Assembly (NCBI RefSeq): GCF_006345825.1
Contig: NZ_VCIX01000079.1
Coordinates: 1 to 64,000 of the forward strand
Source: Paenibacillus paridis
GTDB taxonomy: Bacteria > Bacillota > Bacilli > Paenibacillales > Paenibacillaceae
Direction of reading: 5' to 3'
DNA length: 64,000 bases
Shown: piece by piece, positions 40,339-48,500 of the stretch
Numbering within the stretch: position 1 is the first letter of the stretch
Layout of the letters: each line of letters opens with the position of its first letter
The notes under the pieces: model-generated
Databases searched by the model: none
The model's input: the letters and a program-made list of their open reading frames with translations, nothing else
What the model was told of the DNA's origin: nothing
Made by a program: the position numbers and the translations under genes

Positions 40339-40731
40339 TTACCGCTTATCCTTAAGCACCTCAATCATTTTGCGAACCCGGTCCGGGAGCGGCAGCCCCA
40401 TTCGTCCATAATTTTCTGTAATCGAAATAAGCTCATTGGCGATGTAAAAGTAGATGGCCGCCCCCATCGTCACATTGGGAAGCTCAAGCAAAATATCAAT
40501 GCGATGAGCCAGCAAAATAACGAGCAGCATCAGCCCTTTCCGAGCCAAGCCCCACGCTCCGAACGCGCTATTCAGCCCCTTTCCTTCTTTTAAAGATGCC
40601 GTAACGCCTGTAACATAATCGATTCCCATCGCGACAACAAGCAAGGTAAGGGACTCCACCCAACTGCCAAAAGCAAACGTAATAACCAAACCCAGCAATC
40701 CGCTTATCGAGCAAACCCACACTAACGGCAT
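40339..40731 (-). CDS. Phage-type holin (holin_4_1, TcdE/BhlA family)
   Basis: A 130-residue protein with three membrane helices and the family motifs AMGIDYVTGVTAS, GLNSAFGAWGLARKGLMLLVILLAHRID (split here by the family's central helix) and YFYIANELISITENYGRMGLPLP. Such holins release endolysins or toxins across the membrane. No endolysin, tail gene or toxin lies beside it and the flanking genes are not phage-like, so it is either a domesticated remnant or a chromosomal secretion/lysis factor. The next gene downstream sits behind a LexA-like palindrome. Confidence 0.9.
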   Translation of the reverse strand: MPLVWVCSISGLLGLVITFAFGSWVESLTLLVVAMGIDYVTGVTASLKEGKGLNSAFGAWGLARKGLMLLVILLAHRIDILLELPNVTMGAAIYFYIANELISITENYGRMGLPLPDRVRKMIEVLKDKR

Positions 40732-40870
40732 GGCCTTTGCCTCCTCTACCTATCGTTTCCTATACTATATGCATGGATAGAGAAGGTTGTCCGTTCTCTC
40801 GCACACTCGCGGATACAATATTGAAAGAGTACACGGCTGCAGCCGCCCTGATCAAGAGATTCAAAGAAAG

Positions 40871-41104
40871 CTAGACCACTGTCGCGCAGGGCAATGTCCC
40901 CATATAAATGCAAAAGGAACCATCGCTGTAATTCGCGTGATTCCTTCGGTGTTTCTTATTCAGCTTTGTTTGTTTCTCTTGCAGCGTAGGAGTGCGTTTA
41001 ATCGTTGGATGGATTCCCTGCCAGCTTCCCCGCAGCACATCCGGCGTCATGCGCCCCTGCTGGGCCAGCTTCTGCCTGGCTTTCTTCGCCTTGCTCATGG
41101 ACAT
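40871..41104 (-). CDS. Small basic conserved hypothetical protein
   Basis: A 77-residue, strongly basic protein beginning MSMSKAKKARQKLAQQG, with two clusters of lysine and arginine (about 5-20 and 45-60) and a C-terminal hydrophobic segment. It could bind nucleic acid, but no family is assigned. The site TTAAGGAGG is near perfect and seven to nine bases from ATG 41104. The frame is open back to 41251 through a 39-bp tandem repeat, and those extra residues are simply the repeat read in frame. Confidence 0.72.
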   Translation of the reverse strand: MSMSKAKKARQKLAQQGRMTPDVLRGSWQGIHPTIKRTPTLQEKQTKLNKKHRRNHANYSDGSFCIYMGTLPCATVV

Positions 41105-41122
41105 GATTTTGTCCTCCTTAAA

Positions 41123-41200
41123 GTTTTGTGTAGCAAAACTTACTTCGTAAGCGTTCGCTTCGTTTTGTGCAGCAAAACTTACTTCGTAAGCATTCGCTTC
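41123..41200. repeat. 39-bp perfect-length tandem repeat
   Basis: Two adjacent 39-base copies (41123-41161 and 41162-41200) differ at only two positions. Each holds two small hairpins: GTTTTG-n5-CAAAAC and CTTAC-TTC-GTAAG. Read on the minus strand they give the 13-residue peptide EANAYEVSFA(A/T)QN twice. They lie in the leader region of the small basic protein gene, just upstream of its ribosome binding site. Confidence 0.88.
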
Positions 41201-41250
41201 TCTTATTATACGCGGTTTATGTCTTTTGCGAAAGATATTCTGGCCTGCCA

Positions 41251-41817
41251 TTAATAAGAGAACTGCTTCCGCAGCATATAAAAGATCATAAGCTCGATAT
41301 GCTGCCCTTTCTCAAATTCATACTCCCGAAGCTCATTCTCAAGCTTGAAGCCAAGCTTCGTAAGCAGCCCAATCGATGCCGCATTAGCCGTATCAACCTT
41401 CGCTTCAATGCGCTGCAGTCCCATGTCCCGGAAAGCAAACGCCAATATTGGCCTTGCAACCTCGCTCATAACGCCTCTGCGCCAGTAACTAGGGGATAGA
41501 TCATAGCCAATTTCGGTAAGAGCGTACTCTTTCAAGTAGTGCAGGAAACCGCAGGTTCCAATAACCTTGCCTGTGCGCTTCTCCTCGATAAGCCAGCGAA
41601 TGCCTACCTGCTGAGCGAATATTTCCCAGTGCCAGTTCATTTCGTGCCATGCCTCTTCCTCAGCGGCAAATGGCAATAACGGGGTATAGCGCACGACCTC
41701 CTCGCTGGAATATAGCTCGTATAAATCGCGGATATCCCGCTCTTCCGTCTTTCGTAAAATAAACCGTTCCGTCTCCATCCTAGGAAACGTTTGAAACAAA
41801 TACGATGGTACAGACAT
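41251..41817 (-). CDS. GNAT N-acetyltransferase, RimJ/RimL-like
   Basis: A 188-residue acetyltransferase. It has ETERFILRKTEERD at the start, the acetyl-CoA loop in YDLSPSYWRRGVMSEVARPILAF (R-R-G-V-M-S), and the NAASIGLLTKLGFKLE helix, all typical of ribosomal-protein-type GNATs (RimJ, YjcK). The substrate is unknown. ATG 41817 follows AAAGGGG; the frame extends to 41847. Single gene. Confidence 0.88.
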   Translation of the reverse strand: MSVPSYLFQTFPRMETERFILRKTEERDIRDLYELYSSEEVVRYTPLLPFAAEEEAWHEMNWHWEIFAQQVGIRWLIEEKRTGKVIGTCGFLHYLKEYALTEIGYDLSPSYWRRGVMSEVARPILAFAFRDMGLQRIEAKVDTANAASIGLLTKLGFKLENELREYEFEKGQHIELMIFYMLRKQFSY

Positions 41818-42047
41818 CCACCCAGCCCCTTTGCTTAATCCAAACACCGGTTTGCTTCATTCGTCATCCTTGTCTCCGGTTTTGCCTCTGTATGGTCATC
41901 ATAACTTACCACATATTCCTAACAAATAGTATCGATTCGGAAACGGCTCAAAACACACATATTATTCTATTGCAACAAATAAGCTTGTAAAATGAGCTTC
42001 GTGTTGACGCGCGATGTACAATTGCATCCCCGGGAGGAGAATTGCCT

Positions 42048-42719
42048 ATGACAAATCCGAATGTGAACAGCCTTGAAGAAGCTCGCTTCTTTACTAGTTC
42101 AGACGCAAGGACAGATACGCTGATTTATCCCTTGCCCGCAACCTGGTGGAGCCGTCCCTATGAATATGAATGGTGCAGGACGCTAATTGACCCTGGCGAT
42201 ATTGCGCTGGATGCTGCTTGCGGAATTTCTCACCCCTTAAAGTTTTATTTAGGCGCAGTCTGCCATGAGACGCACGCTTGCGATTTCGATGCCCGGATCA
42301 ACTCATGGACCACGATTGAACAAGAAATTATCCAAGATGTCGGCCCGCAAGCGCTTCATTCGATCGTTGCCCATCCGGGATGGTCAAGAGTTCAGTATGC
42401 CGAGGCCAGCATAACGGATCTCCCTTACGAGGACAATTATTTTGATATTATTTTCTGCATATCTGTTCTGGAACACTTGCGGCATGTCGATCAGGATCTC
42501 AGTCTCAAGGAATTCGCCAGAACGGTCAAGCCTGGAGGCAGAATCGCACTCACCTTCGACTATCCTACCGTTGACTTGGAGCAGTTGACACGCGCGGTGG
42601 AATCGGCTGGCCTAACCTTTGCCAATGAATTTGCGCTTACTCCCCCTCCGGATGCCATACAATCCGACTTGTGGGGAAAACTGTTTTGTTTTCGAGCTTT
42701 GCTAAGAAAACCGCTTTAG
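42048..42719 (+). CDS. Class I SAM methyltransferase
   Basis: A 223-residue methyltransferase of the UbiE/type 11 kind. The SAM loop is LDAACGISHPLKFYLG, an unusual version of the normal GxGxG (DAACGIS), with the acidic CDFD residue after strand 2 and the motif YFDIIFCISVLEHLRHV and TVKPGGRIALTFDYP later. The substrate is unknown. ATG 42048 follows GGGAGGAG by eight bases. The gene ends in a terminator shared with the GGDEF gene. Confidence 0.82.
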   Translation: MTNPNVNSLEEARFFTSSDARTDTLIYPLPATWWSRPYEYEWCRTLIDPGDIALDAACGISHPLKFYLGAVCHETHACDFDARINSWTTIEQEIIQDVGPQALHSIVAHPGWSRVQYAEASITDLPYEDNYFDIIFCISVLEHLRHVDQDLSLKEFARTVKPGGRIALTFDYPTVDLEQLTRAVESAGLTFANEFALTPPPDAIQSDLWGKLFCFRALLRKPL

Positions 42720-42741
42720 CCTTAATATTAATAATTGATCC

Positions 42742-42781
42742 AAAAAACAGGACAGCCGCATTTATGGCTGTCCTGTTTTAT
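42742..42781. terminator. Bidirectional terminator embedded in the end of the GGDEF gene
   Basis: Perfect 14-bp arms AAAACAGGACAGCC / GGCTGTCCTGTTTT. One arm encodes the last residues of the convergent GGDEF protein and its stop codon lies in the loop. Confidence 0.92.
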
Positions 42782-44348
42782 TTGCTTGATATGCCGTTGT
42801 GCGGTTTCTGCCGTCCGCTTTCGATTGGTATAAGGCGATGTCCGCCATCTCGATCAGTTCTTTGGCACTCACGTCTTTTCCATCTTTGCAAGAGATTCCG
42901 ATAGACACGAAGATCGGATTTCCCGTCGGGCTCGCTTCAGCAGCGACTGCTTCACGCAAACGCTCAGCCATCTGCACAGCTGTTTGAACATTCCCGAATT
43001 TCACTAGTATGCCAAACTCTTCTCCACCATAGCGGAAGCACAAATCATTGCTTCTAGAGAAGGCCTTCATGACAGAAGCTATGCCGGTCAAAACCTCATC
43101 GCCGATAAGATGGCCGTACTGGTCGTTAATTTTTTTGAAATGATCAATATCGAGCAATATAAGCGCAAACGGAATATCGTCTGCCAACCACTCCTGAATC
43201 GTCAGATCAAACGTTTTTCGGTTCGCAAGGCCAGTTAGGCCGTCCAAGCGAATCTCTTTGTTCAACAAAGCGAGATGATTGTTAATGCTCTGGTTAAGCT
43301 GCCTAACTTCATAAATGTAGGAGCTTGCTTTTGGCATTTTCGAGTAGGCTGCCCCCGTGGATAAGATCGCCTCCTCGGAAAAAGCCGCCAATTCAAACAA
43401 AGGTTTGGAGATCAAATAAGAGACGCGCCATGCCACCAATAAAATGATGACAAAGATCGGGAAGGATTTCAGCACAATGTCCCAGATGAGCTTTCTCAGA
43501 GGTTTATCTACAATAGACGTTGGGGTTTGCGCCACGATTGCCCACCCTGTCATCGGCTCAATCGCATAACCTGCAAAATAAGAGCCCCCTTGCGAATTAA
43601 TAATCTCTTGGGCTCCGCTAAGCCCTGATATGGCTTTATTGATAACCTCATTAGTCGTAATGGATTCATTTAATCTTGCTTTATCTGGATGAAAAATAAG
43701 ATGCCCATACTTATCAGCTACATAAACGTAAGAGCCATTGCCGTAAAAATGCTCACTGAGCAATTTATTAAGTGCATTGCTGTCGTCCAAGTAGATGGTA
43801 CCGGCAGCAAAACCTTCGTATTCTCCCGCTTCATTAAATATAGGCGACGAAATCAGAACTAAAAGATGATGCGTCATCGCACCTACGTAAGGCTCCGAAA
43901 TTAAGGTTCGCTTCTGTTGGACCGCTTGGAAGGAAGCTACGGAGGATAAAACCATCCCGATCTCGATACCTTTGCTATTGAAGCTGGTGGCCTTTACTGT
44001 GCGATCAGCGTCCACGAGCAGAATGGAATTAAAATATTGCTCATTCGCCGCATACCAAATATCCAGTTCCTTTTGCGATATAGTTTGTTTGCTGGCCATC
44101 GATGCAACGGCTTCAATATTATTGCGCATAATTTGCAATAATTCGCTCGTATTGGACGCCAGCTTCTTGGCATACTGAGAATTGCTTTCCAAATATCCGG
44201 CCGTCAAGGAGGCTTTATTAGCCGACAATGCAAAATAACCGCCGATAACGGCGGTTAAAAGAACAGAGCCAATGACTAATAGCCCTAATACAAATCGAAG
44301 CTTCAACCCTTTGCGTGTACGCACAGATGTTCCTTCTCTCGTTGCCAA
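42762..44348 (-). CDS. Membrane Cache-GGDEF diguanylate cyclase
   Basis: A 528-residue protein with a membrane helix (about 17-40), an extracellular dCache-type sensor domain (about 45-280), a second helix (about 288-310), a short HAMP-like region and a GGDEF domain (about 365-520). The active site is RYGGEEFGIL (a GGEEF variant, known to be active), and RSND five residues before it is a proper I-site RxxD. DIDHFKKIND is the substrate loop. It should make c-di-GMP in response to an outside small-molecule ligand. PilB at 16.3-17.9 kb has an MshEN-type domain that could be a reader. Confidence 0.92.
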   Translation of the reverse strand: MATREGTSVRTRKGLKLRFVLGLLVIGSVLLTAVIGGYFALSANKASLTAGYLESNSQYAKKLASNTSELLQIMRNNIEAVASMASKQTISQKELDIWYAANEQYFNSILLVDADRTVKATSFNSKGIEIGMVLSSVASFQAVQQKRTLISEPYVGAMTHHLLVLISSPIFNEAGEYEGFAAGTIYLDDSNALNKLLSEHFYGNGSYVYVADKYGHLIFHPDKARLNESITTNEVINKAISGLSGAQEIINSQGGSYFAGYAIEPMTGWAIVAQTPTSIVDKPLRKLIWDIVLKSFPIFVIILLVAWRVSYLISKPLFELAAFSEEAILSTGAAYSKMPKASSYIYEVRQLNQSINNHLALLNKEIRLDGLTGLANRKTFDLTIQEWLADDIPFALILLDIDHFKKINDQYGHLIGDEVLTGIASVMKAFSRSNDLCFRYGGEEFGILVKFGNVQTAVQMAERLREAVAAEASPTGNPIFVSIGISCKDGKDVSAKELIEMADIALYQSKADGRNRTTAYQANKTGQP

Positions 44349-44404
44349 AGTACTGCTTTATTTTAGCGTAAATGGAAGAGAAAATAAATAGCCGTTCTTT
44401 TCCA

Positions 44405-44716
44405 TTATAAAGAAGCAGAGCGGACAATCGCATCCAGCAGTCCTGGGAAACGCAGATTTAGGTCATCAGAGCGCAGCGTCAAAAAATGCTGAGTGCCCTG
44501 TTTGCGCACATTCAGCACCCCTGCCTCACGCAAGGTGCGAACATGGTGAGTCATCGTAGATTTCACTACGGGGAATTCAAAGTGGCCGCAAGCCTGCTCG
44601 CCGCTGTGTGCAATAGCAGTGACCACGCTTAGCCGAATTGGATCGCTTAACGCATATAGCACGGAAGTAAGCTCAATATCATCGCGATTGGGATGGAATA
44701 AAATTTTCAAACGCAT
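44405..44716 (-). CDS. ArsR-family repressor
   Basis: A 103-residue winged helix regulator (LTSVLYALSDPIRLSVVTAIAHSG, then VKSTMTHHVRTLREAGVLNVRKQGTQHF). The recognition helix is in STMTHHVRTL. Two cysteine-poor ends and no CVC metal motif mean that it does not sense metals in the usual ArsR way. It lies divergently from an MFS gene, with an inverted repeat between. ATG 44716 follows GAGAGGAG closely; an ATG at 44734 has no site. It probably represses the MFS gene. Confidence 0.87.
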   Translation of the reverse strand: MRLKILFHPNRDDIELTSVLYALSDPIRLSVVTAIAHSGEQACGHFEFPVVKSTMTHHVRTLREAGVLNVRKQGTQHFLTLRSDDLNLRFPGLLDAIVRSASL

Positions 44717-44741
44717 TCGCTCCTCTCTCGTCATGCACTCA

Positions 44742-44770
44742 TTGCATTATAACACAAGTCATGCTATATT
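44742..44770 (+). promoter_or_regulatory. Promoter of the MFS gene
   Basis: TTGCAT (44742-44747), a 17-base spacer and TGCTATATT with an extended -10 (44765-44770). About 60 bases before the MFS start codon. Confidence 0.6.
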
Positions 44771-44775
44771 TTCAT

Positions 44776-44795
44776 AGTACGATGATTATCGTACT
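44776..44795. promoter_or_regulatory. Candidate ArsR operator
   Basis: Perfect inverted repeat AGTACGAT-GATT-ATCGTACT directly over the expected transcription start of the MFS gene and between it and the divergent ArsR gene. Confidence 0.7.
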
Positions 44796-44833
44796 TTAGA
44801 AACGTAAACTTCACCATTCGATTAGGAGGTTCC

Positions 44834-46228
44834 ATGAGAAACGCTGCTGCTTTAACTGCCCCACTGATTACCAACGGAGACGATCGTCCTGCCTTTCGAG
44901 ATGGAATCGTCATTCCTTTATTAGGGCTAACCGTCATTATTGTCATAATGAATACGATGATGTTCAACCTTGCGCTGCCTCAAGTCACGGCGGAATTTAT
45001 GCTTTCCTCCTCGGCGGCGTCGTGGATCATCACCGGTTATTCCATCATTTTTGCCATCTCATCCATTACTTATAGCCGTTTATCCGACTTCGTTCCCATC
45101 CGGCTGCTGCTCACGATTGGACTGATTGCCATGGGCGGAGCATCGGTGCTTGGATTTTTCAGCCATCATTATATGCTCCTCCTGGTTGCAAGGCTGATTC
45201 AAGCCTCGGGCGCGGGGTCCGTACTGAGCTTGACGATCGTGCTGATTACAAGATTTATTCCGCTTGCAAGACGGGGCAAGTCCATGGCGCTTATTACCTC
45301 CGCCGCTTCGCTTGGCCTCGGGCTTGGCCCTGTGGTTGGCGGCGCCATTACCCAATATCTCGGCTGGAATGAACTGTTTATCGTCACCGGCATATCACTG
45401 CTTCTTATTCCGGTGTTTTATCGCCTGCTGCCTGACGAAACCTCGAATAAAGGGTCCTTCGACGTCTTGGGCGCGGCACTGGTCGGAATCGGCTCGACAG
45501 GTGTGCTGCTCTACATTACGAATCATTTTTGGATCGCTTTAATTGGCGGGATTACTGCGCTGGTGCTCTTTTGGATTCGCATCAACCGCGCTTCTAATCC
45601 GTTTGTTCAGCCTTCCTTGTTCCGCAACAAACGGTATATACGCCTCATTACGCTCGGCATCGTTTCTTATATCAACAATTTTGCAACGCTGTTCCTGCTG
45701 CCGCAGGTGCTCATTCATTTATTTGAGCTAACTCCTGGCCAAGCTGGCCTAATCATTTTCCCTGGAGCGCTCGTGGCCATGCTGGCTTCCAAGCGCATCG
45801 GCAAAATCATTGACCGTCGCGGGAACAGCTTGCTGCTTCGCATAACGCCGTGGCCTTTGCTCATCGCAGCCATTTCGTTCGCTTTATTCGCGGATCGCTC
45901 CATTTATATGATCATGGCGATCTACATTCTCATGAGCGTAGGCTTCTCTGCTTTGAATTCGAGCGTTTCCAACGAGCTATCGAGAATTTTGCCCGGCGAG
46001 CACGTCGGTGCAGGCATGGGCTTGTTCCAATTGTCTCAATTCATCAGCGGAGCTTTCAGCGTTGCCATTAGCGGCATCGTACTCACCGCCCAGAGCTCGC
46101 TTCCCCTCGGACGCGCATTCTCTAATATTTTCTGGGGCATGGCCGTTATTGCCGGATTTGCCATTATCGCGTCCTGGCTTTATTATGTGTCCTCCAGACA
46201 GCCCGCTCCGAATCAAAGCCAGCCATAA
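44834..46228 (+). CDS. MFS drug-efflux-type transporter (DHA2 group)
   Basis: A 464-residue MFS protein with about 12-14 helices. It shows NTMMFNLALPQVT in helix 1, SYSRLSDFVPIRLLL-like motif A (YSRLSDFVPIR), RLIQASGAGSVLSL and GLGLGPVVGGAITQYLGW (motif C), typical of drug:proton antiporters. TTAGGAGGTT before the ATG is a strong site. It is divergently arranged with an ArsR regulator and has an operator over its start, so its expression is probably released by an unknown compound. The convergent AlkD gene starts four bases beyond its end. Confidence 0.9.
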   Translation: MRNAAALTAPLITNGDDRPAFRDGIVIPLLGLTVIIVIMNTMMFNLALPQVTAEFMLSSSAASWIITGYSIIFAISSITYSRLSDFVPIRLLLTIGLIAMGGASVLGFFSHHYMLLLVARLIQASGAGSVLSLTIVLITRFIPLARRGKSMALITSAASLGLGLGPVVGGAITQYLGWNELFIVTGISLLLIPVFYRLLPDETSNKGSFDVLGAALVGIGSTGVLLYITNHFWIALIGGITALVLFWIRINRASNPFVQPSLFRNKRYIRLITLGIVSYINNFATLFLLPQVLIHLFELTPGQAGLIIFPGALVAMLASKRIGKIIDRRGNSLLLRITPWPLLIAAISFALFADRSIYMIMAIYILMSVGFSALNSSVSNELSRILPGEHVGAGMGLFQLSQFISGAFSVAISGIVLTAQSSLPLGRAFSNIFWGMAVIAGFAIIASWLYYVSSRQPAPNQSQP

Positions 46229-46232
46229 ACGA

Positions 46233-46898
46233 TCATTTATGCTTAAGCGCCTCCTTCTTGCTTAACGGCGAGAGCGGCGTTTCCATCACAAACCGATGCA
46301 CACCGGCTGCATCGGTTTTGGCATATTCCCGCAGCGCCCAACCGATCGCCTTCCGTATAAAAAATTCATTTTCCTCTTTGGTGAGCTCAATGTAATGGAA
46401 CAAACGCTCCTTGTCGGTCGCATGCTTATATTTGAGCTGAAACAACAGTGCAGCGCGCCGCAGCCATAAGTGCTCGGATACGATCCAACGCTCCGTATAC
46501 GCAGCTATTAGTTCCGGGTATTTGGAGAGGTGGTAACCAATTAGATTCGCCGCTATAAAATCAACGGAATCCCACCATGAATGGGTCGTAATCCAGCGCT
46601 CCAGCCTGTCGATATGAGGCTCCGAGGCTTCTTTTCCGTATTTCTCCATTAGTCCCATCGCCACATAATGGAATTCACGCTCATTCAGCTGCCACAGCTG
46701 CTCTGCGGTACGAAGCAGTAAGTCTCCCTTCGGCTTATCGTTTTCCTTCCAAAAATCACGAAGCAGCTGTGTTCGTTCCGGCATCTTAATGCCCAAGAAT
46801 ATAAAATGGCCGCGCATATAGGCTTCCATCGGCAAAGCGGTTTCGGGATTGGCATTTTTCCGAAAAAGAGCTTCGAGCCCGTCTGCTATTGTTGTCAT
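46233..46898 (-). CDS. AlkD-like DNA alkylation repair protein
   Basis: A 221-residue all-helical HEAT-like repeat protein of the AlkC/AlkD family that excises N3- and N7-alkylated purines without base flipping. The catalytic aspartate is in HSWWDSVDFIA (W-D pair as in Bacillus cereus AlkD) and the second active tryptophan in RKAIGWALREYAKT. Length is normal. It ends convergently with the MFS gene. AAGGAGG lies before the ATG. Confidence 0.92.
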   Translation of the reverse strand: MTTIADGLEALFRKNANPETALPMEAYMRGHFIFLGIKMPERTQLLRDFWKENDKPKGDLLLRTAEQLWQLNEREFHYVAMGLMEKYGKEASEPHIDRLERWITTHSWWDSVDFIAANLIGYHLSKYPELIAAYTERWIVSEHLWLRRAALLFQLKYKHATDKERLFHYIELTKEENEFFIRKAIGWALREYAKTDAAGVHRFVMETPLSPLSKKEALKHK

Positions 46899-46930
46899 AC
46901 CAGCGACCTCCTTTCCTTGAACGATAACAT

Positions 46931-46970
46931 AAAGAAGCTCCAGCCATCAATGACGGCCAGAGCTTCTTCT
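46931..46970 (-). terminator. Terminator of the secreted SLH-like protein gene
   Basis: On the minus strand AGAAGCTCTGGCC pairs with GGCTGGAGCTTCT, followed by TTATG. It is 29 bases beyond the stop at 46999. Confidence 0.72.
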
Positions 46971-46998
46971 TATCTTGCATTCAGGTATGGTGTTCTAA

Positions 46999-48372
46999 TT
47001 AAAGCGATTCACCGTGCAAATAACGGAAGAACGGTTTATCCACCCAGAATTGAGTCGGAGTTATAGTCGCATTAGGATCGATCGCTTTCAGGCCTGCAAC
47101 TACTTTTTCGGAATTTTCATTCAGCGAAAATGGATTTACGGTATAAGGGCTGTCTGGATCGGTAATAAAGTTGTTTGTAATGATTTCATAATCCGCAAGC
47201 TTAGTTTGTGAATAATAAAGCGGCTGCCACCAAGAGGAAGCAATCAGGCCGGTTTGACCATCTTCATTTTTCTTAGCATATTTGTTAATGATATCGTTAA
47301 ATGCTGCTTTATCAGACGCATTGGCGAATTCAAATTCCAAATCGTATTCTTTGTCGTAGTTAATGTAGTTGCCATTTTCGATCTTAACTACATTTGGTCC
47401 TGGCGTGCCCCACTCTGCCAAAAAGATAAATGCAGATGTTTTTGGCTCGAACTGTACTTTAGCGTTAATGCCTTCACTGCGAAGCAAGCCAATAAGCTGA
47501 ATCGCATGCTTGAAATTGGAATGTCCATAGATTAGCGACAGCTCATCAATAAAGTTCGCGTTGAAACGGGAATCCTTGATATTGTAGCCCGTAATCAGAT
47601 CTTGCTTCAAAGCCGTATTCACCAGCTCTTGAAGCTTCGGCGCATTGATAATATCCGAAGTCTCATATGCCGTGCTAAGCTTTGCAAAGATATCGGCATC
47701 GTTGATGTAACCAAGGTATTGCTTATACAAGCCCTTCGTGATCAACACTTTACCAAGCAAGGTGTGAATCAATTGGTCGCTTGCAGCTGCTTTTGGTTTA
47801 AAGCTAGCATACAGGTCAGAGGTCAGCAAACCATTGTCAACCGCAACGGCCACCTCTTGTGCCCCTTTAGTACCAAGCACGCTGCTTGCTACATTCAGCT
47901 TGGCAAGAGCCTTATTAACTTTAGCCGCAGGGTACGTATAAGCCAGCTCCTTCAGGTCCGCTGCTCTTACCGCGATTGCAACCGCTACGGATGTAGTCAG
48001 CACCTGCTCGCCTTGAATGGATGGCCCGGACAAAATGCCCTTTTCATACAAAGCTGCCGCCGAAGCAAACAACTCATCGCCTGACTTCAAGTCGGAGAAA
48101 ACAACTTCTTTGCCCGAAGCTTTATAACCAAGCGCATCCGCTACCGCTTTAATGAAATCGCCTTTTGTTACTGTGCCAGAGAGGCTAACATCAAATTTCT
48201 CTTTCAAAAATTGCTTGTACTGCGGAACGCCATCCTCCTGTGATGTCGTTGCCGTTACGGCTGCTGTTGTTACAGCTGTTGCAGCAAAAGCTGTCGATTG
48301 CGTAAATAGAACTGAAAATGACAAGAGGAGTGCTGCTAGCAATTTGGTGTAATTAGCCTGTGTTTTTCTCAT
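46999..48372 (-). CDS. Secreted protein with SLH-like N-terminal repeats
   Basis: A 457-residue exported protein. The signal peptide is about residues 1-31 (basic start, LLAALLLSFSVLF core, AFAA cleavage). Residues about 45-110 (TKGDFIKAVADALGYK ... VVFSDLKSGDELFASAAALYEKGIL) are an S-layer homology-like repeat; a second degenerate copy follows. The C-terminal 250 residues are acidic and of unknown fold. It may sit on the cell wall, but only one clear SLH repeat is seen and three are usual for firm binding. ATG 48372 is eight bases after GGAGG. A consensus promoter lies 65 bases upstream. Confidence 0.8.
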   Translation of the reverse strand: MRKTQANYTKLLAALLLSFSVLFTQSTAFAATAVTTAAVTATTSQEDGVPQYKQFLKEKFDVSLSGTVTKGDFIKAVADALGYKASGKEVVFSDLKSGDELFASAAALYEKGILSGPSIQGEQVLTTSVAVAIAVRAADLKELAYTYPAAKVNKALAKLNVASSVLGTKGAQEVAVAVDNGLLTSDLYASFKPKAAASDQLIHTLLGKVLITKGLYKQYLGYINDADIFAKLSTAYETSDIINAPKLQELVNTALKQDLITGYNIKDSRFNANFIDELSLIYGHSNFKHAIQLIGLLRSEGINAKVQFEPKTSAFIFLAEWGTPGPNVVKIENGNYINYDKEYDLEFEFANASDKAAFNDIINKYAKKNEDGQTGLIASSWWQPLYYSQTKLADYEIITNNFITDPDSPYTVNPFSLNENSEKVVAGLKAIDPNATITPTQFWVDKPFFRYLHGESL

Positions 48373-48436
48373 GTACATGACCTCCATTATGATTTATAAT
48401 TCCGACGTGTTTAATCGGGAATATGTAATGGTTCAT

Positions 48437-48466
48437 AGTATACCAACAGAAAAACACAGGTGTCAA
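48437..48466 (-). promoter_or_regulatory. Sigma-A promoter of the secreted protein gene
   Basis: TTGACA (48466-48461), an 18-base spacer and TATACT (48442-48437) on the minus strand, about 65 bases before the start codon. The only consensus-strength -35/-10 pair in this part of the window. Confidence 0.75.
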
Positions 48467-48500
48467 CGAATATATTTTTTTGAAACCTATTACCTATCAA

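Noticed and set aside
41104-41251. N-terminal extension of the 77-residue protein with the repeated peptide EANAYEVSFA
   Set aside because: The repeat keeps frame because it is 39 bases long. TTAAGGAGG before ATG 41104 marks the real start. A translated leader peptide cannot be fully excluded.
40787-41254. 155-codon plus-strand frame across the small basic protein gene and the 39-bp repeat
   Set aside because: The opposite strand has a near-perfect ribosome binding site and better protein-like content; this frame depends on the repeats and ends in them.
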